Shown one piece after another: positions 33,651 to 46,917 of a stretch of DNA of 64,000 nt. The notes beneath the pieces were generated by a model that was given only the letters and a program-made list of their open reading frames with translations, searched no databases and was not told where the DNA came from. The DNA comes from Fremontodendron californicum (taxonomy: Eukaryota; Streptophyta; Magnoliopsida; Malvales; Malvaceae). A program made the position numbers and the translations under genes. The stretch lies in contig JAULJL010000027.1 of NCBI GenBank assembly GCA_030761205.1, forward strand, positions 19,222,501 through 19,286,500, written 5' to 3'. How positions within the stretch are numbered: position 1 is the stretch's first letter; every line of letters starts with the position of its first letter.

Positions 33651-35582
33651 AATAATGACTTGAGCCAATTAATGGTTCAAAGTCATGCTCTCTTGAGCAC
33701 ACTTGTGGAAAATTAATTTTGTCAAGTTGATTATTCTACCTTTGTGCTTTTTTTTACTTAGCCAATTTTTATCTAACTTTCAAAAAGTCCTAGCTACTGT
33801 TTGTAAGTCATTTTAGGAGTTTCAAATATTTTTACTTTGATTTTTAAATGATTTTATCAAAGGCAAAAATGTGTTGGCAAAGCAGTTTTTTTTTTTCCAA
33901 AACTCGTACATCTCTGATTTTTCTGGGAATTCATCTTTAATCAAAAAATTAAGCCGATTTTTTTCCATGTAGTTTTACATGTCTTGAGTCTCCAGTAACT
34001 TTTTCAGAATTTTTTGAATTTTTAAAAATAGGGTAAAAAATCGTGGATTAAAATTGGACAGTGGAGTCATAATTGAATTTAAAGAAAAATAATTTTTCTG
34101 TTTTAGTTAATTTACTTAGAGTGGTCTGATTAGGAGGGTTAGCTACTGACTTAGGGTAGTTTCTAAGCCTTTTTAAACTCTAAAAATGGTTTTTCAAGTC
34201 TCGGGTTAAGGATAGTGAAGTCCGGATTTTTAAAATTAGGAAGTTAGAGCCATTTAAAAAAAAAAAGATTTAGCCCAGTTTTTATTTTTAATTCAAGCTT
34301 TTCAAAATTGTTTTCAAACAATCACAAAGTATTTTGGTTTTAGAATATTTAATTTGACATATTTTCCTAAGGTAGCCGGATATCTTTTTAGATATACGGA
34401 TTTCCTTAATAAAAGGAAAAAATACATTTCATGCATTGCATTTTTCATATTCATGCATTTTATATAATATGTGATTCTTGTTATAATAATTTCTATGATA
34501 TTGTTATTATTTTGATTTATATTTTTTGGTGTTATATGGTTTATTATATGATTTGGAATATTTCATTATATCCTATGCTTTTTATTTAATTTTTTTTTTG
34601 TCATATTATTTAGCATATACTATGTTCATGCATTATTATTTTCATTTTTATTTTCATGCATATTATATGATAGCATTATTTCATATTCCATCTCATTTAA
34701 TTTATATGCCATATCATTCATGTTTGCCATGTCATTTAAATTATTTCATTTCATATAGAATATGTTATGTTACTTAGGTTATTTTATTTCATTTAGAAAA
34801 TATCATGTTACTTAGGTTATTTCATTTCATATAGAATATATTAAATTACCTAGGTTATTTCATTTCATTTAGGATATATTATGTCATCTAGAATATTTTA
34901 TTTCATTTAGATTATATCATATGACTTAGGATATTGCATTTCATATAGAATGTATTATGTTACATAGGTCATTTTATTTCATTTAGATTATATCATATGA
35001 CTTAGGATATTGCATTTCATATATAATGTATTATGTTACATAGGTCATTTAATTTCATTTAGAATATATTATATAACTTAGGATATTCCATTTCATTTAG
35101 AATATGCTAAGGCATTCAAATCATGTCATGTCATTTAGGTTGCATTATATTATTTAGATTTTGCCATGTCATTTTATTTATGTCATGCATATACATATTC
35201 ATATCTTTTAAAATGTTTTCAAAAGGATAATGATTTTTCAATAAAAAATAAAGATATTCCCGAGTTAAAATAATTCATGAGTTCTCTACCGGGTTTGCTG
35301 GAGGGAATATCATCAATTATCATTAATAAAGGAATATCTTTCTTTCAAAAAAGAGAATGATTCGGAAAGTTTTTCAAAACTAATAAAAATTTCTATATTT
35401 TGCCACGTTTGTTGGGGAATATAGGAAAATTTTGAATTTATAAATTCTGAATCATTTTCAATTAAAAATGGAATTATTTTTCTTTAAATTGGGAATTAAC
35501 TTGAAATACTAAATTTAAAACCAATTTTTACCTAGACTTGAGATAACACACGATTAATAAGGTACCGATTTATACAGGCGTT

Positions 35583-35606
35583 GTGGGGGTGTTAATCCTT
35601 CCCCAC
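35583..35606 (+). other. Conserved U5 hairpin, 3' LTR
   Basis: GTGGGG and CCCCAC around GTGTTAATCCTT. One loop base differs from the 5' LTR while the stem is unchanged. Confidence 0.72.
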
Positions 35607-35913
35607 ACGTAACCGACTCCCGAACCCGTTTTTTTTATTTCTCTGGTTTAAAACGCAGACTTGAAATTGGTTTTTAAAATGTTTTAATTAATTTTTAAAA
35701 TATTTTATAAAATCGGTTTTAATAGGTGGCCGATCACACCTAGCTAAAAAAGATTGGTGGCGACTCCATGTCTTTTTTAAGGTCATTTTCAAAACGTTCA
35801 TTTTTCTAGAGGAATTAAGTCGACTTTTCTCATATTTTTTTTTTTAATGTCACGCTTAACGAATAATAAAGTCTTGCGATGAGACTCGTTATTTTTTAGG
35901 TTGCGACAGATAT

Positions 35914-36318
35914 TATCACATTTTATATTAGATAAATAAAACAGAATGATGTATTCATTTTACATCTCTCTCCAGAGTTTTAGGTGAAGGGGAGGAGTTG
36001 TGAGTGGATTTTATTTGCACTCTACTCTGAACTGCAAAAGATATACTAAAAATTAAGTGATCATAAAGAGATTGTTTGTAATGCTACGTTGTAACTGACT
36101 AATCTCTCAACAGCAAAATCAAGTTAAATGGCATTGCATTTGTTTATTTTACTTTTAGGGAGTCAAAGATGCCATGTGCTCTTCTAGGTTAATTGCGTAT
36201 AACTCTTACAGATTGTTCCATCTACATGACAGGATATTTTCAGAAAACTTAGCATATGAAAATTAATCGCATCAGTTTTTGCCTTTTCATCTACCCCAGA
36301 ATTGATGTTTGGACTTTA
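35914..36318. other. Flanking DNA right of the 19.6 kb element, nothing recognised
   Basis: This should continue the HMGR intron that the element entered, but no later HMGR exon is readable here or beyond. Confidence 0.45.
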
Positions 36319-37323
36319 TCTACTATACTACTTCAGGGTCTTTGAGCGATAGATTGGTTCCAACAAGCACTCTATGAGTAATTGTGGCATTTATTCTACA
36401 TCATTTTGTTGTGTTGTCTTATATATTTGCCTTTAATGTTGGATCTAGTATGAAGAAAGTTAAACTATTGCTATAGAATGTATGTTTCTAATTGTAGTAA
36501 ACTAAGGTAAGTAATTGTACTAGAGGATGATGTTATTTGTTGTGTTAAAGAAATGGTGAAACTAAAATGTAAAAGAAGTCTCTTAAAATTATAAGAATTA
36601 ACAAAGTAAAGAATTTTTTTCTAATTATGTATGTTTTGCAAATTTTGGTATGATTGGAACGATTTAAAAGTGAAATATACATTTTTTTCAAGTTTGAAAA
36701 TTCTCTTCAAACTTAATATCAGTGTTTATTAAATTTGTAATGTTGTTATATCTTGATTTCTTTTCTTTTTTTCATGCCTCAACCTGCTCTCATTTTGTTA
36801 TGCTAAATATCTTTGATTTAATAGCTCTCGATGAAGATTTTGGTGGCCTTTTGTTGTTCTCATTTTGTTATATAATTGAAAGTGATCTGGTGCAAGTAAA
36901 ATTATTTATATGTATTTATGCCTTTATTTGCTCTACTGTTTTCAGTTATGAATTAATGAATTTCAACAAGTTATCGGGCTTATATGTTTATATGATTTTG
37001 TTTTGTTGATATTATTTAGCTTTGTTGGTATTTGCTGGTGGGTTGTAAAGTTACTTTTGCTTTAGTTTTATATTTTAAAATTGTTTCTTCAAGTTTTTAT
37101 ATGCAAGCTTTAAATCCGATTGGTGTGGAGTGACTGATGGATGATGGGTTACTTGGGTACGCGATAGATGTTGGGTACATTGGATTTAATACAAAATTTG
37201 TATGATTATCCGATTATTATTTATCAATTAAGTAAAGAGAGTTTTATATATTTCTAGATTTTCAATTATATCATAATAACAAAAATAAGAAAAATCCGCA
37301 GCAAAGCTCGGGCAGAATTCTAG
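36319..37323 (+). mobile_element. Possible Helitron; 3' end clear, 5' end tentative
   Basis: The 3' end is a hairpin-like CCGCAGCAAAGCTCGGG (37296-37312), then CAGAATT and CTAG (37320-37323) followed by T, typical of plant Helitrons. The best upstream start is TCTACTATACTACTTCAGGG at 36319 after an A, but this is a weak match. The body is T-rich with no coding sequence I can support. Confidence 0.5.
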
Positions 37324-37439
37324 TTTGTAATTAAAATCGAACCCTTTCTCACCTTGTTCATGTACCAAAAAATAAAATAATTAAATGATAGTATTATCAA
37401 ACAAGTAAAACACAATCCAATTAATTCATATACTTTAAA

Positions 37440-38770
37440 GGCAAGTAGTGAGCCTTGTGTTGACATCTGTCAACATGTTATTGCTTGGCATTTTCTGTTT
37501 GAACACTGGGTCATGCGAAACGGCGCCGTTTAGGGAATTGAACATTTGATTCTTACCTCCCCATGGAAACGAGCATTTAAGAGCATTAAATAATCACGCG
37601 TCAGTGAGTTGCACAATTAAATCAACTAGCATTTTTTTTATCAAACAACGTCATGTCTTTCCTGCTCTCGATTTTTTTGGCTTTGTTTCTAGCCTTAACC
37701 CTCCAATCCATTAAAAATCTATGCGTGAGTCATTAAATTCTTTACGCGTTTAACATGTTCTGCCAATTAACTTGGCTAGCATTGAATTTTTAAGCTATTA
37801 AATTCTTTACGCTTTTCATAAATATTGATAATTAATGCTTTCATGATTTTTTATTGGTTTTCTGAACTTAACCTTCTCCTACATTAAATGTCCTCTCATA
37901 AACCATTAAATTAACTCAACCAGCATTAGTTTGTCAACAGGGGCTGAGAATTCTTTTGCCGATTTGCCCCCCTCGCAAACGACGTCGTCTGTCTCTTGGT
38001 TTAATGATTCTTTTGCTTTTTTGCTCTGCCTCTTAGGCTTCTTAGACCTCTAACGCATTAATTCATTAATTCACACGTAAGACAGCTCCTGCATACCTTT
38101 TTGTGCATTTAATTTACACCGCGTTTATGCAGTTGCCCTATTAAATATTCACTCGTAAACATTTAATATTCACACATTTATACCGTGTGCTTCATTAAAT
38201 ATTTACCGTGTTCTCGTCGTGTCTTCTTTATTTCACGCGTTTTATGGTGGATGTGGTTCCGTCTTGACACCTGCAAACGAACTGTTCATTGCCTCTTCCC
38301 TTTCAGGACATTCGGTCTTGCAAAACAATGTCGTTTTTTTCGCTTTCGTATTTTTTTCTCCATTTATTGTTCACGCGTTAACCAAATAACTCTGTTAGCA
38401 TTAAAGTTACTTGGCCACCATAAATGTTTTGCGCATTGATTAACTCTGTATGTATTAAATTTACTTGGCCATCTTTAATATTTTATGCGCTCATGGCATT
38501 GAATGGTTTAACATTTAATGTTTTGCATTGCCTTTTCTACTTCAACCAATTAGCCAAGCAAAACGGCGTCGTCTCCTACCTGTTTCTGATTTTTTTTTTG
38601 TTTGTGTGTTTTAATGGTTGCCTTAACTAAGGGCATTTAATGCACAAGCCCATGTTGCCAGCTTCACGAATTAACTCACCCAGCATTTAACTTCTACGCG
38701 TTTGAGAATTTAACTCGACCAGCATTTATTTTTTAACGCGATTGTTGAGCTGATGAATAGTCTCATGCTC
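37440..38770. repeat. Degenerate repeat zone with ACGACGTCGT-like and CAGCATTTAA words
   Basis: The words GAAACGGCGCCGTTT, CAAACAACGTCATGTC, CAAACGACGTCGTCTGTC, CAAAACAATGTCGTTTT and CAAAACGGCGTCGTCTCC occur near 37518, 37645, 37975, 38321 and 38558, each followed by a T-rich run. Between them ATTAAATT, ACGCGTT and AACTC(A/G)(A/C)CCAGCATT recur many times. It looks like a very old tandem expansion upstream of a gene promoter. Confidence 0.55.
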
Positions 38771-38996
38771 CTTTTTGTCCAGTGGACTCTTGTCTTTGGG
38801 GGACGAAACATTCTTTTATCTTCCAGGCTTTTCATATTCCTCTTCATTTAAAGGTTTTTTTTTTTTTGAGAAATGCTTTCGCGTTTGTCTATATACCCGT
38901 CGGTAAAATAACCAGTTTCTCCTCCCCTCCCATCGCTCTCTCTCTTTCCTACTTGATCGCCTGATTAGGCTTTGCTTTTCAACCCAAAAAAAACTC

Positions 38997-39004
38997 TATA
39001 AAAG
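38997..39004 (+). promoter_or_regulatory. TATA box of the split membrane-protein gene
   Basis: TATAAAAG lies about 220 bases before the ATG at 39221, preceded by an A run and followed by a CT-rich leader. Transcription would start near 39030. Confidence 0.6.
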
Positions 39005-39475
39005 CCCGTTTTCACTTGCTCTGAACATTGCATTCGTTCTTCCCTAATAAGGCCAGCATAATTGCTCATGCCTTTTACAACGAATCCTTTTCCTTTTCTT
39101 CTTCCTCTTCTTGAAATGAGCTTAGAATTAGAGTTTTATTCCACTTCAATTATGTCTATTTTAACAAACCCATAACAACATTCTGATCGATTTTAGAAAG
39201 AAAAAAACCAAATCACAAAAATGTCAACAACATCATCATCGTCGTCACCGTCATCATCATCATCAGCCTTCGTGGTGATCTGTCTCCTCCACTCGATGAT
39301 CGCCTTAACAAGCGACGCACGCATGATGTTCCACATGAAGGAAATCTACACTTTCACGAACGGGATCGAGACCACCACGAAACTCCTGGGCTCGACCCCA
39401 CATGATCTGCTCTTGATCCGGACCTCCAATTCCATCTCGGGTTTGCTCTTATTCGTAATCGGATTCTTGTTGTTT

Positions 39476-39788
39476 TGATACTAGCCTTTTTAGAATTACT
39501 TATCAATTCCAGTTTAATTCTGTTTGTTTTTGGTTGTTAAGCTGTGGACCTGAAGTTGGACCTCGACTTTGGGCCATTTTGTGTTTCATTCCTCCAAGCC
39601 CGTAGTGGCATTTATGTAATCAGCATTCTGTTGGAATTAAAAAAGGAGCAGGCTAGCCGTTAGTAGTGCCAAGCTTCAACATGAAAATTGTGTCATTTCT
39701 CTCTCTCTAAATTCTCTCAGATTCTGTTACTCTCTTTCTCTCTTTTCTTCTTCTTCTTCTTTTTTGTTGCATTTTTAGGCTCGTATCA
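39476..39788 (+). repeat. 5' LTR of the Reina element
   Basis: It runs from TGATACTAGCC to GGCTCGTATCA, so the ends are inverted (ATACGAGCC with GGCTCGTAT). It contains CT-rich runs shortly before its end. Confidence 0.88.
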
Positions 39789-39809
39789 TCTGGTATCAGA
39801 GCCTCAATC

Positions 39810-42659
39810 ATGGCCAAGGAACCAATACCAGGTTGCCAAAGGAGTTTCCTCAAATGCAGCTGGAGTTACAGCAGCAGGTGGATCGTAAGATGGAGGATAA
39901 GTTGGATGACTTTCGAGTAGAGCTTAAGGCTGATTTCAAAAAGTTCTTTGACCTATTAGCCTTGAAAGAAGAAAACCAATCTGGCGAGAAACTTGGTGGA
40001 GCTTCCCCTTCCACTGAGAACGACCATTCTTCGGGCAAGATGACTCAAGTAAAGCCTTATCACTTTGAGCCTTATAGGTAGTTCAAATTGGATTGTCCCA
40101 AATTTGGTGGGGATGATTTCAAAGGGTGGTATATGAAACTCGAACAATACTTTGAAGCTGAGCGAGTCCCAGAGGACTCTAAGGTTCGATTAGCCATGCT
40201 GAGCCTTGAGGGTCGAGCCCTCCAATGGCACCAGCAGTATACCAAGGGTCAAGAAGGGTTTGATAAGCTAGTGTGGAATACTTATATTTTTGAGATGCAA
40301 AATAGATTCATGCCAGCAGAATATGAGGATCCAATGTCGGAGTTGGTAGGATTGAAGCATGTTGAATCTGTAGAACAATATCATGAAGAGTTTATTGGGA
40401 TCCTTAATATGTTACAACTCTCAGATGATTATGCATTGAGCATATTTGTTAGTAACCTGAAGGTAGAGATTTCACAGTTAGTTAATTTGTTTAAACCCAA
40501 AAACTTGAACCAAGCTCTCCATTTAGCCAAACAGCTTGAATCTATCCTCATCCTAATAACCAAAAAACCTCCCAATACCACCAAATTCACTCAAACAGTT
40601 TCCTACTCAACTCCTGCTAACATCACTACCAAAACCAACTCGTTACCACCCTTATTACCAACTCCCACAATTCCTCCAAACCCCAATTTACTCAACCACC
40701 ACAACCCGAGACCGTTACAAACCAACTTCAGAAACGCTAACCCAAATGCATCAACCAACACCAAAAACTTTACTAGGAGGATGTCTTCAGCTAAGATGGA
40801 GGAAAAGAAGAGAAAGGGGTTATGTTACTGGTGTGGTGCTAAATACTCACTAGATCATAAGTGCATGAAATCTCAGTTGTACTAGTTGTTGATCGAAGAT
40901 CACATAGAAGAAGGGGAACATAAGGAGTTTGCTTACTGTTTTGATAATCCTGAAGTTTTGATGGGTGAGAAAGAGGAAAGTAGCTCACCAGTCATTACCT
41001 TACATGCTATGATGGGTACCAATGGTTATCAGACCATGCGTGTGCAAGGAATTATCAAGAAACACTCTGTTATTGTGCTAATTGATTCTGGGAGTACCCA
41101 TAATTTTGTAGATTGCAACTGGCCAGATACTTGGATTTAACCATTAAACAGACTCCTTGCAGCAGTGTGACAGTGGCTAATGGGCAGACAATGTTTACTA
41201 AGAGGTTATCTCAAGGACTGCAATGGAAGATCCAAGAGGTTATAGTTGACACAGATATGAGAGTGCTACCATTAAAAGGGTGTGATGTGGTGCTAGGGGT
41301 ATAGTGGTTGGTAACTCTAGGACCAATCTTGTGGGATTTTAAAGCAATGACTATGCAGTTTCAGCAACTTGGATCTTGGAAGGTACTACAGGGGATTCAT
41401 CCTGGGAAGATTCGGTTAGTTAGTAACAAGCAGGTCAGGAAAGATTTTGAATAGGAAAGAAAGGCAGGGATTTCCAAACCTTGCAATTTATTATGGGCAG
41501 AGTATGCAAATGTATAGCTCCTGGGATTGTGGAGTTGTGATTTGGAAGGAAAGGCCTTACATAGGGAGCTGGACAAATTGCTGGAAGCATACCAAAGTCT
41601 GTTTAAACCTCCTATGGTATTGCCACCAAAGAGGCAACAAGATCATAGGATACCCTTAAAAGATGAGACTCAGACTGTCCGAATCAGCCCTTATAGACAC
41701 CCTGCAGTTCAGAAGGATGAGATCGAGAGAATGATGAAGGAAATGATGGGTATTGGGATCATCTGAGATAGTTGTAGTGTTTTTTCATCTCCCGTCGTGA
41801 TGGTCAAGAAGAATGATGGCTCTTGGAGGTTGTGCGTGGACTACAGACAATTGAATCAGTTAACTGTGAAGGACAAATTCCCAATACCTATGCTTGAGGA
41901 GCTGTAAGATGAACTTGCTGGAGCTACTGTTTTCTCTAAACTGGATTTGAGGTCAGGGTACCACTAAATCCAAATGCAGGAAGCTGATATCCACAAAACT
42001 GCTTTTAAAACTCATACTGGGCATTATGAGTTCTTGGTGATGCCATTTGGGCTCACCAATGCCCCATCCACCTTTCAGAGTTTGATGAATTATATTTTAG
42101 GCCGTATTTAAGAAAGTTTGTTTTAGTATTCTTTGATGGCATTCTCATTTACTCTACTGACTAGGCAAGTCATCTAGGCCATCTGAAGAAGGTGTTTGAG
42201 TTGCTTAGAAAGAGTCAGTTATGTTTGAAGAAGAGCAAGTGTGACTTTGGGGCATGTTATCTTAGGGAAATGAAATGTCCAATGTGTAATTGATTGGCCA
42301 GTTCCAAAAAATGCAAAGGAGTTGAGGGGATTGACTGGATTAACTGGATACTACAGAAGATTTATCAGGGGATATGGGGTTTTGGCCAGGCCTTTGACTG
42401 AGCTCTTAAAGAAAAATGGGTTCTGTTGGAATGTTGATGCCCAAACAGCCTTGGTCAACTTGAAGACTGCAATTACCACAGCCCCAGTGCTAGCTTTACC
42501 AGACTTTTCAATAGATTTCACAGTGGAAACTGATGCTTCTCACACTGGAGTTGGGGCAGTGCTCACTCAGAAGGGGAAGCCTATAGCTTTCTTTAGCAAA
42601 GCCTTAGGTGTTAAGCATCAAACCCTCTCAGTTTACGAGAAATAAATGCTAGCAGTAAT
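39810..42659 (+). pseudogene. Reina gag-protease-RT-RNase H, first part, decayed
   Basis: ATG at 39810 follows the primer site. After an early frameshift the frame reads QLELQQQVDRKMEDKLDDF and a gag core (FKGWYMKLEQYFEAE, LSLEGRALQWHQQY). A knuckle-like CYWCGAKYSLDHKC follows, then the protease motif VLIDSGSTHNFVD. Reverse transcriptase blocks include PYRHPAVQKDEIERMMKEM, SSPVVMVKKNDGSWRLCVDY and FGLTNAPSTFQSLMN, and RNase H starts with FTVETDASHTGVGAVL. In the RT active site FFDD has become FFDG near 42130, losing a catalytic Asp. About eight stops or frameshifts are visible. The frame breaks at the solo LTR inserted at 42660. Confidence 0.88.
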
Positions 42660-42931
42660 TGTCGCAGCCTAAAAAATAACAAGTCTTATCGCAAGACTTT
42701 ATTATTCGTCAAGCGTGACATTAAAAAACCGAGGAAAAGTCGACTTAATTCCTCTAGAAAAATGAAGGTTTTGAAAATGACCTTGAAAAAGACATGGAGT
42801 CACCACCAATCTTTTTTAGCTAGGCGATTTTATAAAATATTTTAAAATTAATTAAAACATTTTTAAAACCAATTTCAAGTCTGCGTTTTAAACCAGAGAA
42901 ATCAAAAAAACGGGTTCGGACTCGGTTACGT

Positions 42932-42955
42932 GTGGGGAAGGATTAGCACCCCCAC
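42932..42955 (-). other. Conserved U5 hairpin, solo LTR
   Basis: On the minus strand GTGGGG and CCCCAC surround GTGCTAATCCTT. The downstream primer-site look-alike reads TGGTGACTCC (42796-42805), one base changed. Confidence 0.72.
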
Positions 42956-45900
42956 AACGCCCGTATAAAACGGTACCTCATTAATCGTGTGTTATCTCAA
43001 GTCTTGGTAAAAAGTTGGTTTTAAATTTTGTATTTCAAGTTAATTCCCAATTTAAAGAAAAATAATTCCATTTTTAATTGAAAATGATCCGGAATTTATA
43101 AATTCAAAATTTCCCTATATTCCCCAACAAACGTGGCAAAATATAGAAATTTTTATTAGTTTTGGAAAACTTTCCGAATCATTCTCATTTTAAAGAAGAT
43201 ATTCCGTTATTAATGATAATTGATGATATTTTTCCCAGCAAACCCGACAGAGAACTCATGAATTATTTTAACTCGGGAATATCTTTATTTTATTGAAAAT
43301 CATTACCTTTTTTGAAAATATTTTAAAAAATATGAACATAAATATGCATGACATTAATAAAATGACATAGCAAAATCTAAATAATATAATGCAACCTAAA
43401 TGATATGATATAATTCATATGTCTTAGCATATTCTAAATGAAATGAAATATCCTAAGTTATATGATATATTCTAAATGAAATGAAATGACCTAGGAAACA
43501 TAATATATTCTATATGAAATGAAATGTCCTAAGTCATATGATATGAAATAAAATATCCTAAATGACATAATATATATCTTAAATGAAATGAAATAACCTA
43601 GGTAACATAATATATTCTACATTAAATGAAGTGACCTAGGTAACATAACATACTCTATATGAAATGAAATAATTTAAATGACATGGCAAATATGATTGAT
43701 ATGGCATATAATTTAAATGACATGGAATATAAAATAATGCTATCATATAATATGCATGAAAATAAAAATGAAAATAATAATGCATGAACATAGTATATGC
43801 TAAAGAATATAAAAGTAACATAACTAAATAAAAAGCATGGGATATCATGAAATATTCAAAATCATATAATAAACAATATAGCATCAAAAAATATAAATCA
43901 AAATAATAACAATACCATAGGAATTATCATAGCAAAAATCACATATTACATAAAATGCATGAATATGGAAAATGCAATGCATGAAAATGTATTTTTTTTC
44001 CTTTAATTAAGGAAATCCGTATATCTAAAAAGATATCCGGCTACCTTAGGAAAATATATCAAATTAAATATTCTAAAACCAAAATACTTTGTGATTGTTT
44101 GAACAATTTTGAAAAGCTTAGATTAAAAGTAAAAACTTGGCTAAACCCTTTTTTAAATGGCTCTAATTTTCTAAGTTTAAATCCCGGACTTGACCACCCT
44201 TAACCCGAGACTTAAAAAATCATTTTTAGAGTTTAAAAAGGCTTAGAAACTACCCTAAGTCAGTAGCTAAACTTCCTAATCATCCCCCTCTAGATAACTT
44301 AACCAAAACAGAAAAATGATTTTCCTTCAAATTCAATTCTGACTCCACTGTCCAGTTTTAAGCCACGATTTTTTATTCTGTTTTTAAAAATTCCAAAAAC
44401 TCCAAAAAAATACTGGAGACTCAGGACATATACAAATACACGTGAAAAAATCGACTTAATTTTCTGATTAAAGATGACTGCCCAGAAAAATGGGAAAAGT
44501 ACGAGTACTGGGTGAAAAAACTGTTTTGCCAAAACACATCTTTTGCCTTTGATAAAATCATTTAAAAATCAAAGTAAAAATATTTAAGACTCACAAAATG
44601 ACTTAAAAACATTAGCTAGGACTTTTGAAAAGTTAGGCAAAAATTGGCTAAGTAAAAACAATCACAAAGGTAGAATAATCAATTTGACAAACCTTAATTT
44701 TTCACAAGTATGCTCAAGAGAGCATGACTTTGAACAATTAATTGGCTTAAGTCATTAGTCAAGTGGCATGAACATGAAATGCATGGAAACAATACAGCAA
44801 ATATGATGCATGAAGTGCATGAGTTGAAACCTAAATGTCATGAAAAATGCATGGCATCAATAAAGTGACCTAGACCTAAATGAACTTGCATGGCATTTAA
44901 TGCAACTTGGGTCTAAAATGCATGGACATGCATGGCAAAATAAACCAAACCTAACATCTAAAATATGCATGGCAATAACACAAACACAAGGCATGCTTAA
45001 ACCAAAAACTCAACCAAATGTCATAAAAATGCAAACCTAGCATCTAGCATAACAAAAATGCATAAACAAAGCAAAATAACATGAAGTGGCCGAATGGCCT
45101 CAAGCTCCAAACAAGCATGGCATTTTCACAAACACTTGATATGCTTGAACCAAATACTTAATCAAATATCATGCAAATGCAAACCTATCAACTAACATGG
45201 CAAAAAAGGAGGAAATCGTTTCTGCAATCTTGTGAGAATATCATCCATCCTGAAAAAAAAAAGAAAAAAAAAATGAAAGAGAAATTTATATACAATATCA
45301 GTTTTGTGGGTAGCTGATGGAACTGACTTAAATAATCACGGAGTACCGTTATCCGCCATTTAACCGGGGTTAAAAAAAATTATATTTACATCTAGTAAAT
45401 GGTTTGAGTTAAGCTAAAATTAACATAACATATCAAAATAGTGCATGTTCAAACTTAATCTCAACTTCTCACATGGGATACCCTCATGATTTTCACTCTT
45501 TAAAGTAGTGGTGAAGTGTTTACACTCAATCAATCTCATGAAAACAATTCTACCATATTCTTGCTTGTCCACCTATTCTCCACTATTTAGATCATACAAC
45601 TTCATGAATCAAGAGGTCTTTAATCAAGGTTGTAATGGGGCCAAGGGGTTTGTAATGTGGTTTGAAGAACAAAAGGATGAAGATATCACAAAGGTTCCAA
45701 AGAGTTCATAAAGTTTAGAGACATAATAAGATCATACAAAGAAACTTCTCAAAACACTTTACAAGTACATAGTCACCTAGGCCGAATATTCATGTTGGGC
45801 CTTTTCTTCATTCTAAACAACTTTGTAACATCTTTTTCTTTTTCCACAAATTCAAGAGATGATTCATTTTTTTTTTTTAGATAGGAATGTATTTGCCAGT

Positions 45901-46917
45901 ATTCCATTTCTTTTTCTCTTGACTTTTCTTTTCTTTCCCCCCCACACTTATTTCTTGTTTCTAACCCAAATTTTCAATAGATCTTCCTTGTCTTTGCAAC
46001 TTGTCTCAAAACATGCTAATTCATCTTTGGAACAAAGGTAAAGATATAAGTATATTTAGGTTAGGGACAAGTTATGGTTACCAAAGAGATAGCATATTCA
46101 ATGTAGGCTCAAATTGGTTCACTAAGGGTGTGTTCTCTTGGAACATCAATAAAGGATGGCTGTTTGGCCCTGGCTAAAAATCCTAATGCCTCTATCATAT
46201 TCATGTTGTCACATGCATCAATATAGTCTCAACAAGGTCTAAAGCAAGTTCTAGAGAATCATGTAATCATAAGAGCACTCAAGAAAGAAATTAGATTGAT
46301 TTGTATAATGCATCAATCATTATAGGCTCAAAAACTCACAAGGATGATTATACAAGTCAGATTAAGTCTAAACATGCTTCTTTCTCAATCAATATATCAT
46401 GTCAACATTGGCACATAAAAATTAGTAACAAGCTCAATTCTCATGAAAATCTTCTCACTAATAACCAGTTTTAGACCTATACAATTCATATCTCATCATT
46501 GTATTAAAAAAATAACTAAAACACACTAAAAATAATAATAATTATTATATTAAAGACTCATAAAAAAAATAGGCAAAAAAAAAAAGAAATCCTAAATCCT
46601 TCCCCCCACACTTAATTCTTACATTGTCATCAATGTAATGCTATTAACCCAAATGAAAGAATCATGTGTAAGAGAAAATAACTAATAGCATAAGAATAGG
46701 AATAACTAAGACTCAAAACAAAACAAAACAAAACAAACTCATGCAACCTAAATAATCCTAAAATACTAAACAAACAATTAACAAATAAACATAAAAACAA
46801 TAAAAATAATAAAAGAAAAAGGAAAAGGAAAAGAAAGCAAATCTGAGTATGGCAGGTGGTAATTTCTTCATTAATTGGGCTGCCTTCCCAATTAGTACTT
46901 GATTTAAGTTGTCCAAC

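Larger units (their letters stand above)
16260..35908 (+). mobile_element. 19.6 kb non-autonomous Tat/Ogre-type LTR retrotransposon with gene fragments in its LTRs
   Basis: Two LTRs of about 5.8 kb in the same direction (16260-22056 and 30107-35908) flank an 8 kb interior. GACAT (16255-16259) and GATAT (35909-35913) form a 5-bp target duplication with one change. A primer site follows the 5' LTR and a polypurine tract precedes the 3' LTR. The interior has a conserved leader, a short gag zinc-knuckle remnant, a hairpin normally found after pol, and several tandem arrays. ORF1, most of gag and all of pol are missing, so it must borrow proteins from a relative. LTR identity looks high by eye, so insertion was fairly recent. 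It landed in the last visible intron of the HMGR pseudogene. Confidence 0.92.
30107..35908 (+). repeat. 3' LTR of the 19.6 kb element
   Basis: It is the same sequence as the 5' LTR from TGTAGACACC to GGTTGCGACA, with scattered substitutions and small indels. It has the same order of chimera, CATG array, second array (34745-35110), hairpin (35583-35606) and TGGCGACTCC (35758-35767). The ERA extra-A frameshift and the PDI deletions are shared by both LTRs, so they predate this insertion. Confidence 0.92.

Noticed and set aside
36722..37009. 95-codon hydrophobic frame
   Set aside because: It is T-rich DNA giving Phe/Leu/Ile codons, with no conserved motif, and lies inside the possible Helitron.
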